Source of the DNA: an uncultured Rhodospirillales bacterium
GTDB lineage: Bacteria; Pseudomonadota; Alphaproteobacteria; Rhodospirillales; Defluviicoccaceae
Reading direction: 5' to 3'
DNA length: 13,885 nucleotides
Assembly: GCA_937127205.1 (NCBI GenBank)
Contig: CAKZLS010000461.1
Location: 1-13,885 of the forward strand
Below, one piece after another: positions 7,129 through 13,693 of this stretch (position 1 is its first letter; every line of letters starts with the position of its first letter). A program made the translations under genes and the position numbers. Below the pieces are notes generated by a model. The model did not search any database, had not been told where the DNA came from, and saw nothing but the letters and a program-made list of their open reading frames with translations.

Positions 7129-7133
7129 CTCCC
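7129..7133 (-). promoter_or_regulatory. Shine-Dalgarno of ctaE
   Basis: GGGAG on the minus strand, 6 bases before ATG 7122. It fixes the ctaE start. Confidence 0.6.
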
Positions 7134-7155
7134 GAATTCAATATCGGTTCATTGA

Positions 7156-7758
7156 TTATCCGCCGTTACGGTCCACTTCGCTGGCTTTCGCGACCTTGGC
7201 GCTGCTCTTATCGGTTTCTTCATCGTCGGTCCGGTGGAACGTGTAGGATAAGGTAATGAGCTTCACATCCCGGGCGCCTGGATCATCTAAAATCGCCGGA
7301 TCCACATAGAACGAAACCGGCATGTCCACTTCCTGTCCGGGCAACAATGTCTGCTCGTTGAAGCAGAAACACGCAATCTTACTGAAATACGGCGCCGCCT
7401 TGTACGGTGTCACGCTGAATGTCGCTGTGCCCGTCACCGGCTGGTCCGAAACGTTCGCCGCGGTGTAGTGCGCCAGCGACTCCTGGCCGAGCCGAACCTT
7501 AACCTTGCGCTGTACCGGCTTGAACGCCCACGGCAGGTCGCTGTTGACGTTGGCATCGAAATTCACCGTCACAACGGTATCGGATACCTCTGAAGGCAAC
7601 GCCACCGCCTCGGTGTTGGGTGTGCCGCCAAACCCGGTGACCTGACAAAACAACCGGTAAAGCGGCACCGAAGCAAACGAAAGGCCAACCATACCGCCCA
7701 CGAGGCTAAACAGCATCACGGCGGTCATCGTCTTCTTTTTTTGTCCGGAGTTTTTCAT
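7156..7758 (-). CDS. ctaG: Cytochrome c oxidase assembly protein CtaG (COX11 family)
   Basis: Membrane-anchored periplasmic copper chaperone that delivers copper to the CuB site of subunit I (family knowledge). It has 200 residues: a short basic cytoplasmic start, one membrane helix (about 11-33), then the COX11 domain. Visible motifs are VPLYRLFCQVTGFGGT with Cys38, YFSKIACFCFNEQ with the copper-binding pair Cys130/Cys132, and DMPVSFYVDP. All three expected cysteines are present. The gene sits between ctaD and ctaE with 33-base gaps on each side. In many relatives ctaB and a small CoxF-type peptide lie just before ctaG; here they are absent from this position, and ctaB is on the opposite strand further right. 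The acidic/Lys-rich C-terminal tail (about 177-200) is unremarkable. Confidence 0.97.
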   Translation of the reverse strand: MKNSGQKKKTMTAVMLFSLVGGMVGLSFASVPLYRLFCQVTGFGGTPNTEAVALPSEVSDTVVTVNFDANVNSDLPWAFKPVQRKVKVRLGQESLAHYTAANVSDQPVTGTATFSVTPYKAAPYFSKIACFCFNEQTLLPGQEVDMPVSFYVDPAILDDPGARDVKLITLSYTFHRTDDEETDKSSAKVAKASEVDRNGG

Positions 7759-7791
7759 GCCATTAATTGCCTAGGTTGTTCTGGGTGCCGT

Positions 7792-9426
7792 CTACTCCGC
7801 GGGAGCCGCTTGAGTTGTCGGACGGCCACCGCTCCCGATCACCGGCAACTCCTCATGGGTGTGGAACGGCGCAGGCGAAGGCACGACCCATTCCAGCGTT
7901 GTGGCGCCTTCGCCCCATGGATTGTCCGCGGTCACCGGTTTACCGGAACGATAAGTGTACCAGACAATGTAGAAGAACATGAAGGTGCCAACGGCGGTGA
8001 TCAGGGCGCCGATGGAACTGACGTAATTCCAGCCCCAGTAGGCATCCGGATAGTCGGGAATACGCCGCGGCATGCCGGCCAGTCCCAAGAAGTGCTGCGG
8101 GAAGAACAGCACATTGACACCGATGAAAAACACCCAGAACTGCACCTTCGACAACAGATCCGGGTATTGGCGACCGGACATCTTGCCGATCCAGTAGTAC
8201 CAGCCGGCGAACATGGCGAAGATCGCCGCGATCGCCATCACGTAGTGGAAGTGAGCCACAACGTAGTAGGTATCGTGCATGGCAAAGTCGATACCGGCAT
8301 TAGCCAACAGCACGCCGGTAACGCCGCCAATCACGAACAGCCAGATGAAACCGATGGCGCATAGCATGGGCGTCTCGAACTCGATGGAACCGCCCCACAT
8401 GGTGGCCAGCCAACTGAAGATCTTGATCCCCGTGGGAACAGCGATAATGAGGGTAGCGGCGGTGAAGTAGGCCCGCGCGTCGGCGTCGAGGCCAACGGTG
8501 TACATGTGGTGCGCCCACACGATGAAGCCGACGACCCCGATGGAGACCATCGCGTATGCCATTCCCAAGTAACCGAATACCGGCCGTTTGGAGAACGTGG
8601 AAATCACCTGGCTGATGATGCCGAAGGCCGGAATGATGATGATGTAGACTTCCGGGTGGCCGAAGAACCAGAAGAGGTGCTGCCACAGGACCGGATCGCC
8701 GCCGCCGTCAGGGGCGAAAAAGGTCGTGCCGAAGTTTCGGTCGGTAAGAAGCATGGTCAACGCGCCCGCCAGCACGGGAACCGCCAGCAGCAACAGAAAT
8801 GCGGTAACCAGTATGGCCCACACGAACAGCGGCATCCGGTGCATGGTCATTCCCGGCGCGCGCATGTTGAAGATGGTGACGATGAAGTTGACCGCGCCGA
8901 GGATCGATGAGGCGCCCGCGACGTGAAGCGCGAGAATGCCGAAATCCACGGACGGTCCCGGCTGATAGTTCGCGTTACTTAGCGGGGGATACACCGTCCA
9001 CCCTGTTCCCGGACCGTCGCCGACCACCGTGGACAGCACCAAAAGTACCAATGCGGCGGCAAGCAGCCAGAAGCTGATGTTGTTCATTCGCGGGAAGGCC
9101 ATGTCGGGCGCGCCGATCATCAACGGTACGAACCAGTTGCCGAACCCGCCGATCATTGCCGGCATTACCACGAAGAACACCATCAGAAAGCCGTGGGCGG
9201 TGACCAGAACGTTATAGAACTGGAAGTCGTCGATGTATTGGATGCCCGGGTGAGCAAGCTCGAGCCGAATATACCACGACATGGCGCCGCCAATGATGGC
9301 GGCGACAAAGGACAACCAGATGTACATCGTGCCGATGTCTTTATGGTTGGTGGAGTACACCCATCGCTTCCATCCGGTGGGATGGTGATCATGCTCTCCG
9401 TGTGCCGCAGCGGCTCCGTATGCCAT
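7792..9426 (-). CDS. ctaD: Cytochrome c oxidase subunit I, A1-type aa3
   Basis: Catalytic subunit I, reducing O2 at the haem a3-CuB site; 544 residues and 12 membrane helices. All metal ligands are visible: His78 (TAHG) and His394 for the low-spin haem, His392 for haem a3, and His257 (GHPEVY), His306 and His307 (WAHHMY) for CuB. Tyr261, which cross-links to His257, is present. The GHPEVY glutamate (Glu259) marks an A1-type oxidase. The D-channel residues Asp108, Asn97 and Asn115, and the K-channel residues Thr332 and Lys335, are present, so this should be a proton pump. ATG 9426 is preceded by AAGGAA about 8 bases upstream. It lies 39 bases after ctaC and 33 before ctaG. Confidence 0.99.
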   Translation of the reverse strand: MAYGAAAAHGEHDHHPTGWKRWVYSTNHKDIGTMYIWLSFVAAIIGGAMSWYIRLELAHPGIQYIDDFQFYNVLVTAHGFLMVFFVVMPAMIGGFGNWFVPLMIGAPDMAFPRMNNISFWLLAAALVLLVLSTVVGDGPGTGWTVYPPLSNANYQPGPSVDFGILALHVAGASSILGAVNFIVTIFNMRAPGMTMHRMPLFVWAILVTAFLLLLAVPVLAGALTMLLTDRNFGTTFFAPDGGGDPVLWQHLFWFFGHPEVYIIIIPAFGIISQVISTFSKRPVFGYLGMAYAMVSIGVVGFIVWAHHMYTVGLDADARAYFTAATLIIAVPTGIKIFSWLATMWGGSIEFETPMLCAIGFIWLFVIGGVTGVLLANAGIDFAMHDTYYVVAHFHYVMAIAAIFAMFAGWYYWIGKMSGRQYPDLLSKVQFWVFFIGVNVLFFPQHFLGLAGMPRRIPDYPDAYWGWNYVSSIGALITAVGTFMFFYIVWYTYRSGKPVTADNPWGEGATTLEWVVPSPAPFHTHEELPVIGSGGRPTTQAAPAE

Positions 9427-9465
9427 ACTCTCGATTCCTTCTCTCTCGCCCGAATACCCTGTTTA

Positions 9466-10311
9466 TTAACGGCTTTTCTGCTCTGCTTCGACAAGATTGA
9501 CGCTTGATCCGTCGTTTTGCGCAAACTCTTCCTGTGCCTGCTCCACCCACTTGGCAAAGGCCTCCTTGGAGACGGCTTCCACCTGGATGGGCATGAAGCT
9601 ATGATAGACGCCGCATAGCTCCGAGCACATGCCGTAATACATGCCTTCCTTGTCGATTCGCACCCACCGTTCATTGATCCGGCCGGGTGTGGCATCGATC
9701 TTCATCCCAAGCGCCGGGACCGCCCAGTTGTGGATGACATCGTCGGCGGTAATGAGAACCTGAATATTGGTATCAACCGGCAACACCACGCGATTGTCCA
9801 CGGTCAGCAGACGCGGCTGACCCGGTTCCAAATCGCCCTCGGGGACAGGAATGCTGTCAAATTCGAAGTCGCCTTGGTCCGGGTAGTTATATGTCCAATA
9901 CCACTGATGCCCTGTCACTTTTAGGGTCATCTCGTAATCCTGAGCCCTGTCGTGAAAATATAACAGCCGCATGCCGGGAATGGCGATGATGATTAGGATA
10001 ACGATCGGCACCGCCGTCCACACCACCTCCAGCAAAGTATTGTGGGAGGTCTTCGATGGGACGGGATTGCGCTTGGCACTGAAGCGGAAGCACACATAAC
10101 CGAGGATAGCCAACACGAACAGGACGATGCCCACCATCACCACCATCAATAGACTGTGGAAATCGTGGATCTTGTCCATCACCGGCGATGCCGCGTCCTG
10201 CAGGTTCATCTGCCACGGTTTCGCCAGACCTTCCTCAGCCGACGCCGCAATCGGCGAGGCCATCACGCCTAAGGCGATAAATGGTACGAGAATTTTCAAT
10301 TTTTCAAGCAT
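9466..10311 (-). CDS. ctaC: Cytochrome c oxidase subunit II with CuA site
   Basis: Receives electrons from cytochrome c through the binuclear CuA centre and passes them to haem a in subunit I. From the preferred start it has 281 residues: a signal peptide (about 1-25, ending SPIAASA), two membrane helices (about 53-76 and 96-117), then the periplasmic cupredoxin domain. The CuA ligands are complete: His194 (VIHNW), Cys229, Glu231, Cys233, His237 and Met240 in MCSELCGVYHSFM. The aromatic patch GHQWYWTYNY for electron entry from cytochrome c is present. No C-terminal haem c domain is present, so it is the plain form. ATG 10311 is chosen because it begins a proper signal peptide and has GGTGG upstream; an in-frame ATG at 10371 would add 20 unlikely residues. 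It is first in the minus-strand operon. Confidence 0.98.
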   Translation of the reverse strand: MLEKLKILVPFIALGVMASPIAASAEEGLAKPWQMNLQDAASPVMDKIHDFHSLLMVVMVGIVLFVLAILGYVCFRFSAKRNPVPSKTSHNTLLEVVWTAVPIVILIIIAIPGMRLLYFHDRAQDYEMTLKVTGHQWYWTYNYPDQGDFEFDSIPVPEGDLEPGQPRLLTVDNRVVLPVDTNIQVLITADDVIHNWAVPALGMKIDATPGRINERWVRIDKEGMYYGMCSELCGVYHSFMPIQVEAVSKEAFAKWVEQAQEEFAQNDGSSVNLVEAEQKSR

Positions 10312-10374
10312 TTTTCCACCCGAACCCATCCGAATGCCGATCACTCCGAAAGGTATACGATTCACTGCCAAGTC

Positions 10375-10406
10375 GCTGAGGCTGAATATTTCTCTCTCTC
10401 CTCAGC
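10375..10406. repeat. Inverted repeat in the ctaC leader
   Basis: GCTGAGG at 10375-10381 and CCTCAGC at 10400-10406 form a perfect 7-base inverted repeat. The 18-base loop contains a CT-dinucleotide run (a GA run on the ctaC-sense strand). It lies 64-95 bases upstream of the ctaC start and could be a leader hairpin or an operator. Confidence 0.3.
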
Positions 10407-10473
10407 CATCGAGCAGGGTCGATCTAATAATGCTTATCCTATCGGGAACCGGAACTGTAATCTAGGTAACATG

Positions 10474-10500
10474 ACAAAATTTTAATGAAAAGAATTTTGT
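10474..10500. repeat. AT-rich inverted repeat midway between the divergent clusters
   Basis: ACAAAATT at 10474-10481 and AATTTTGT at 10493-10500 form a perfect 8-base inverted repeat with an 11-base centre. It lies 163 bases from ctaC and 147 from the small membrane peptide. It could be an operator shared by both promoters. It does not match the FNR box (TTGAT-N4-ATCAA). Confidence 0.35.
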
Positions 10501-10646
10501 TTCGCAGTTGCAGCATTGTTCCGGGGTTGAATGACCGGTTTATTTTTAGGTGGTTTTAAGTTTCGGAGTTGGCTGCCTTGATTTTGGCCCCCATCATGAT
10601 GATGATGCTTCATGTTGCTATTGCGAGATGATTGAGAGTTTTCCCG

Positions 10647-10733
10647 ATGAACAAATGGGTCCTGGCGGCAATTCTGGCGGGCGCCGCGCTATTTATGTAC
10701 CTCAGTATCTTCGTAAAAATCGGATCAGGCTGA
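10647..10733 (+). CDS. 28-residue single-helix membrane peptide, possible CoxF-like oxidase small protein
   Basis: ATG 10647 to TGA 10731-10733 encodes 28 residues: a two-residue polar start (Asn-Lys), one hydrophobic helix running to SIFV, then a short KIGSG tail. GAGAG at 10634-10638, 8 bases upstream, could be its Shine-Dalgarno sequence. Third codon positions are mixed, so coding bias gives little help at this length. Small single-helix proteins whose helix ends in a -VKIG or -VRIG motif are found beside ctaB and ctaG in many alphaproteobacterial oxidase loci (CoxF-like). The similarity here is by eye only, and this peptide lacks their usual basic N-terminal region. It would be the first gene of the plus-strand cluster, 72 bases before the DUF420 gene. 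Confidence 0.55.
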   Translation: MNKWVLAAILAGAALFMYLSIFVKIGSG

Positions 10734-10760
10734 GCATGATATTTCGCCCGAATGGCCCGG

Positions 10761-10796
10761 AAGGTTGGTTGTCGCCGAAAGGTTGGTTGTCGAAAG
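10761..10796 (+). repeat. 18-base tandem duplication before the DUF420 gene
   Basis: AAGGTTGGTTGTCG occurs at 10761-10774 and again at 10779-10792, a direct repeat with an 18-base period. In the frame of the DUF420 gene it reads KVGCRR-KVGCRK. It lies just upstream of the preferred DUF420 start, so whether it is translated depends on use of the in-frame ATG at 10752. Confidence 0.7.
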
Positions 10797-10805
10797 TCGC
10801 CCTGG

Positions 10806-11270
10806 ATGCTTGAAATCATCGATCTCCCCCACGTTAACGCCGCCCTCAATGGCGTGACCATCGTATGCCTGGCAGGCGGACTGTATTGCATCCTCAACGG
10901 CAAGCGCGACCAGCATCGCGCCTGGATGATTGCGGCCTTGATTGTATCGGTGGCCTTTCTCGCCAGCTACCTCACCTATCATTTCAACTCCGGGCTGGCG
11001 AAGTTCGGCGGCGTGGGGCTGATCAGACCCATCTATTTCACTATTCTGATCGTCCACATCCTGGTCGCCGCGATCATCACGCCGCTCGTACCCATCACCG
11101 TCTATTGGGCGCTGACCGAACGGTTCCCGCGCCATAAGCGCATCGCCCGGTGGACGTGGCCGCTGTGGATGTTCGTCGCCGTGTCCGGCGTCGTGGTCTA
11201 CGTCATGGCCATTCACTGGTTCCCCGACCCAGCGGGTCCCTACTACGGCGGATCCCATTTTCATGAATAG
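10806..11270 (+). CDS. DUF420 membrane protein (CtaM/YozB-like)
   Basis: Small inner-membrane protein of 154 residues with four to five hydrophobic helices (about 12-31, 38-57, 75-101 and 119-138). It has the DUF420 pattern: LPHVNAALN at the start, HRAWM at 37-41, LTYHFNSG at 57-63 and a histidine in the helix after IRPIYFTILIVH (His84). Several membrane-edge histidines (His9, His37, His59, His84) could bind haem or metal; that is inference. In Firmicutes a DUF420 protein (CtaM) is needed for aa3-type oxidase activity, and the neighbours here are oxidase genes. The start is chosen at 10806 because the conserved part begins there; ATG 10752 would add an 18-residue Cys/Arg-rich extension. Neither start has a clear Shine-Dalgarno sequence. 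Its last 8 bases overlap the next gene, suggesting translational coupling. Confidence 0.85.
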   Translation: MLEIIDLPHVNAALNGVTIVCLAGGLYCILNGKRDQHRAWMIAALIVSVAFLASYLTYHFNSGLAKFGGVGLIRPIYFTILIVHILVAAIITPLVPITVYWALTERFPRHKRIARWTWPLWMFVAVSGVVVYVMAIHWFPDPAGPYYGGSHFHE

Positions 11271-12657
11271 CGCCATATCAGCCGGCACGCGCGGCACCCG
11301 AACGAGCGCCGCCACGACGGTCTCCGACGCGGCCTTCCGCCGGGAGCTGTGGGGCTGGTCGGCGGTGGCCATCGGATCGCTCGCCATCGCCGGCGTATTC
11401 GCGGCGCTGCTCGCAGTATCCCGCATACCAGGGATCGAGACGGTATTTCCCTGGCCGCTGGAATTCTTCCGCAAGGGCTTGGTCATTCATGTGGTGTTCT
11501 CGTTCGTGGTGTGGTTCCTCGCGGTCTTCGGCGCTCTGCTGCAGCTGGCAACGCGCGAGGCCGCGGGCGACACCGTTCGGTTTGCCTGGCTCGGACGGCT
11601 CTCGGTGATCGGCATGTTCACGGCGTTTCCGTTGTTGTTCATCCCAGCGCTGCTCGATCGCGGCGAGCCGACGCTGAACAATTACGTCCCGGTGATCATC
11701 GATCCGCTGTACTACGCCGGGCTGGCGGTAATGGCCATCGCGATGACGCTGACGGTGGCGCGCCTGCTGCTGAACCGCCCGGCACTCTCAAGCGGCGCGC
11801 CGCTGGCCGGACCCGTGGCAGGCGCGGGATTAATCTTTCTGACGGCAATGGCTTGCTTTGGCTTGGCTTTCGGTGAACTCACCGGCCAGGCCCCCTCTTT
11901 CACCTTCAACGAGGAATTGTTTTGGGGCGGAGGGCATATCCTGCAGTTTCTCAACACCCTGCTCATGCTGGTGGGCTGGAGCCTGCTGGCAACATCGGCG
12001 GCCGGGCGGCCTGTCCCAGGTTCCGCGGTCATGTGGACCGCAACCGCTCTGCTGGCATTGTCGGCGTTGGCAGGGCCGGTGTTCTATTTCGTATTCGAGC
12101 CGTTCTTGGCGGACCAGACGCTCGCTTTCACCAACCTCCAATATGCCCTTGCGGTCCCGTCGCTGATCGTGGCCTTGGGAGCGATCATGTGGATCCGCCG
12201 CCCCGTTCCCTGGGCGAGCCCGGCCTTCCTGTGCCTGGTGCTATCGATGGCGGTATTTGGCATTGGCGGCATCCTCGGGCTGTTCGTGGATGGCGCCGAT
12301 ACGCGAACGCCGGCGCACTACCATGGCGTCATCGCGGGGGTGACGCTGGTATTCATGGGGCTATTCTACGAGGTGTTTCTGCCGCTGCTGAAACGCCCGC
12401 TGGTCCGCGGAAAAGCCGTCTACGTACAGATATATCTGTTCGCCTGCGGGCAATTGGCGGCTTGTATCGGCCTGTTCCTGGCCGGCGGGTTCGGCGCGCC
12501 GCGAAAGACCGCCGGCGATGCCCAGGGGCTCGACGAATTCGGCGCGATCGTCGGCATGACACTGAACGGCATTGGTGCCTTGTTCGCGGTTGTCGGCGGC
12601 GTCATGTTTATCTGGATGGTGGCGAGAGCCCTGCTCCGGGCCCCGGAAACAGTTTAG
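11263..12657 (+). CDS. Divergent haem-copper oxidase subunit I-like membrane protein
   Basis: A 464-residue integral membrane protein with 12 predicted helices, the fold size of haem-copper oxidase subunit I. His76 in helix II (LVIHVVFSF) and the pair His352/His354 in helix X (AHYHGVIAG) sit where haem ligands belong. The helix X motif (HxHG...G...YE) looks more like CcoN/NorB than like CtaD. His225 in helix VI (WGGGHILQF) sits at a CuB-ligand position. There is no histidine at all between 225 and 352, so the helix VII His-His pair that completes CuB (or FeB in NorB) is missing, and no tyrosine follows His225 as in HPEVY. It is therefore unlikely to be an ordinary O2 reductase. It lies between DUF420 and ctaB and overlaps the former by 8 bases. 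Databases may label such proteins cbb3-type subunit I. Function unknown; haem binding is likely. Confidence 0.8.
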   Translation: MNSAISAGTRGTRTSAATTVSDAAFRRELWGWSAVAIGSLAIAGVFAALLAVSRIPGIETVFPWPLEFFRKGLVIHVVFSFVVWFLAVFGALLQLATREAAGDTVRFAWLGRLSVIGMFTAFPLLFIPALLDRGEPTLNNYVPVIIDPLYYAGLAVMAIAMTLTVARLLLNRPALSSGAPLAGPVAGAGLIFLTAMACFGLAFGELTGQAPSFTFNEELFWGGGHILQFLNTLLMLVGWSLLATSAAGRPVPGSAVMWTATALLALSALAGPVFYFVFEPFLADQTLAFTNLQYALAVPSLIVALGAIMWIRRPVPWASPAFLCLVLSMAVFGIGGILGLFVDGADTRTPAHYHGVIAGVTLVFMGLFYEVFLPLLKRPLVRGKAVYVQIYLFACGQLAACIGLFLAGGFGAPRKTAGDAQGLDEFGAIVGMTLNGIGALFAVVGGVMFIWMVARALLRAPETV

Positions 12658-12690
12658 ATTTCGAAATGAATTGCGGCTATAGTGGCCGCT

Positions 12691-12705
12691 GCCCTTGATA
12701 AGGGC
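12691..12705 (+). other. Small hairpin in the ctaB leader
   Basis: GCCCTT-GAT-AAGGGC forms a perfect 6-base stem with a 3-base loop, in the 72-base gap before ctaB (GTG 12730). No U-tract follows, so it is not a typical Rho-independent terminator. It could tune translation or mRNA stability between the two genes. Confidence 0.35.
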
Positions 12706-12729
12706 CAATCGAGTAGGAGAACAAAGAGG

Positions 12730-13686
12730 GTGTCAAACGCCCGTTCACAGCCGGTCGACGCCATCAAGGCGGCGGCGACACGGCCCGAACCGCGGTTCCA
12801 AATCAAGGACTATATGCTGCTGCTGAAGCCGCGGGTGATGTCGCTTGTGGTGTTCACGGCGATCGTCGGCATGGTCCTGGCGCCCGCCAGTATCGGTCCG
12901 CTCACCGGCTTGGCGGCTATTTTGTGCATCGCCATGGGCGCCGGCGCCTCGGGCGCCATCAACATGTGGTACGACCGCGATATCGACTGCGACATGGCCC
13001 GCACCATGAATCGCCCGGTCCCCGCCGGGCGGATCCATCCCAAGGCGGCGCTGGCCTACGGCGTGACCTTGGCGGTGGGCTCGGTTTCGGCGATGGCGTC
13101 CCTGGTCAACATCCTCTCGGCCGGGTTGCTGGCGCTGACCATCGTCTATTACGTCTTCCTCTACACCATGTGGCTGAAACGGCGGACGCCGCAGAACATT
13201 GTCATTGGCGGCGCGGCCGGCGCGCTGCCGCCGCTGATCGGTTGGGCCTCGGCCTCCGGCGATGTGGGCCTGGGCGCGATCTGCATGTTCGCGATCATAT
13301 TCCTGTGGACACCGCCGCACTCCTGGGCGCTGGCGCTGTTCCGCAGGGGTGACTACGCGAATGCCGGCGTGCCGATGATGCCGGTGGTGGCAGGAGAGCA
13401 ATCCACCCGGACGCAAATGTTGGTCTATACCCTCATTCTGGTACCGGTGACTTTGTCACCGGTGCTGGTGGGCATGTCGGGGGCGTTTTACGGCGCGGTG
13501 GCAGCGATCCTCGGCGGCCTGTTCCTGAGACATGCGTACAAGGTCTGGCGCGACCCCGATCCGGCTGTAGCGCGCTCCATGTTCCTGTTCAGCATCCTTT
13601 ATCTGTTCCTGATCTTCGGCGCCATGCTGGCCGACCGCGCCGTCGGCGCGATACTGACCGACAACGCCCTCGGCGGCTTGCTGTAG
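12730..13686 (+). CDS. ctaB: Haem O synthase (protohaem IX farnesyltransferase)
   Basis: UbiA-family membrane prenyltransferase that adds a farnesyl group to haem b to give haem O, the precursor of the haem a used by the aa3 oxidase. The protein has 318 residues from GTG 12730. Visible features are the start of the fold KDYMLLLKPRVMSLVV, the first Asp-rich motif NMWYDRDIDCDMARTMNRPVP, the loop YTMWLKRRTPQNIVIGG followed by AAGALPPLIGW, and WTPPHSWALALF. About eight to nine hydrophobic helices are present. GTG 12730 is preferred because AGGAG at 12715-12719 lies 10 bases upstream; GTG 12682 in the same frame would add 16 residues spanning a hairpin. ctaB is often inside the ctaCD operon, but here it is divergent, behind the oxidase-like protein. 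No haem A synthase (ctaA) is visible. Confidence 0.97.
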   Translation: MSNARSQPVDAIKAAATRPEPRFQIKDYMLLLKPRVMSLVVFTAIVGMVLAPASIGPLTGLAAILCIAMGAGASGAINMWYDRDIDCDMARTMNRPVPAGRIHPKAALAYGVTLAVGSVSAMASLVNILSAGLLALTIVYYVFLYTMWLKRRTPQNIVIGGAAGALPPLIGWASASGDVGLGAICMFAIIFLWTPPHSWALALFRRGDYANAGVPMMPVVAGEQSTRTQMLVYTLILVPVTLSPVLVGMSGAFYGAVAAILGGLFLRHAYKVWRDPDPAVARSMFLFSILYLFLIFGAMLADRAVGAILTDNALGGLL

Positions 13687-13693
13687 ATCGGCT

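Larger units (their letters stand above)
10312..10646. other. Divergent intergenic region between ctaC and the plus-strand oxidase-assembly cluster
   Basis: About 335 bases with low coding potential and higher AT than the surroundings, especially 10430-10560. It should hold the promoters for both divergent clusters. I could not settle on a convincing -35/-10 pair. It contains two inverted repeats (10375-10406 and 10474-10500), listed separately. An open frame on the plus strand from 10550 reads through low-complexity ATG/GAT repeats and does not look like protein. Confidence 0.6.

Noticed and set aside
7741..8364. 207-codon plus-strand frame
   Set aside because: It is antisense to ctaD, whose minus-strand reading is unambiguous.
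10550..10813. 87-codon plus-strand frame in the divergent region
   Set aside because: It includes a GATGATGATG low-complexity run, has no Shine-Dalgarno sequence or motif, and overlaps both the 28-residue membrane peptide and the DUF420 start in other frames.
11922..12698. 258-codon plus-strand frame inside the oxidase-like gene
   Set aside because: It is an Arg/Gly-rich out-of-frame shadow; the 464-residue frame shows 12 clean helices and oxidase motifs.
12691..12705. Rho-independent terminator before ctaB
   Set aside because: The hairpin is short and is not followed by a T-tract; the genes on both sides look co-transcribed.
12745..13416. 223-codon minus-strand frame across ctaB
   Set aside because: It is antisense to ctaB and rich in Arg, His and Gly, as expected for a shadow.
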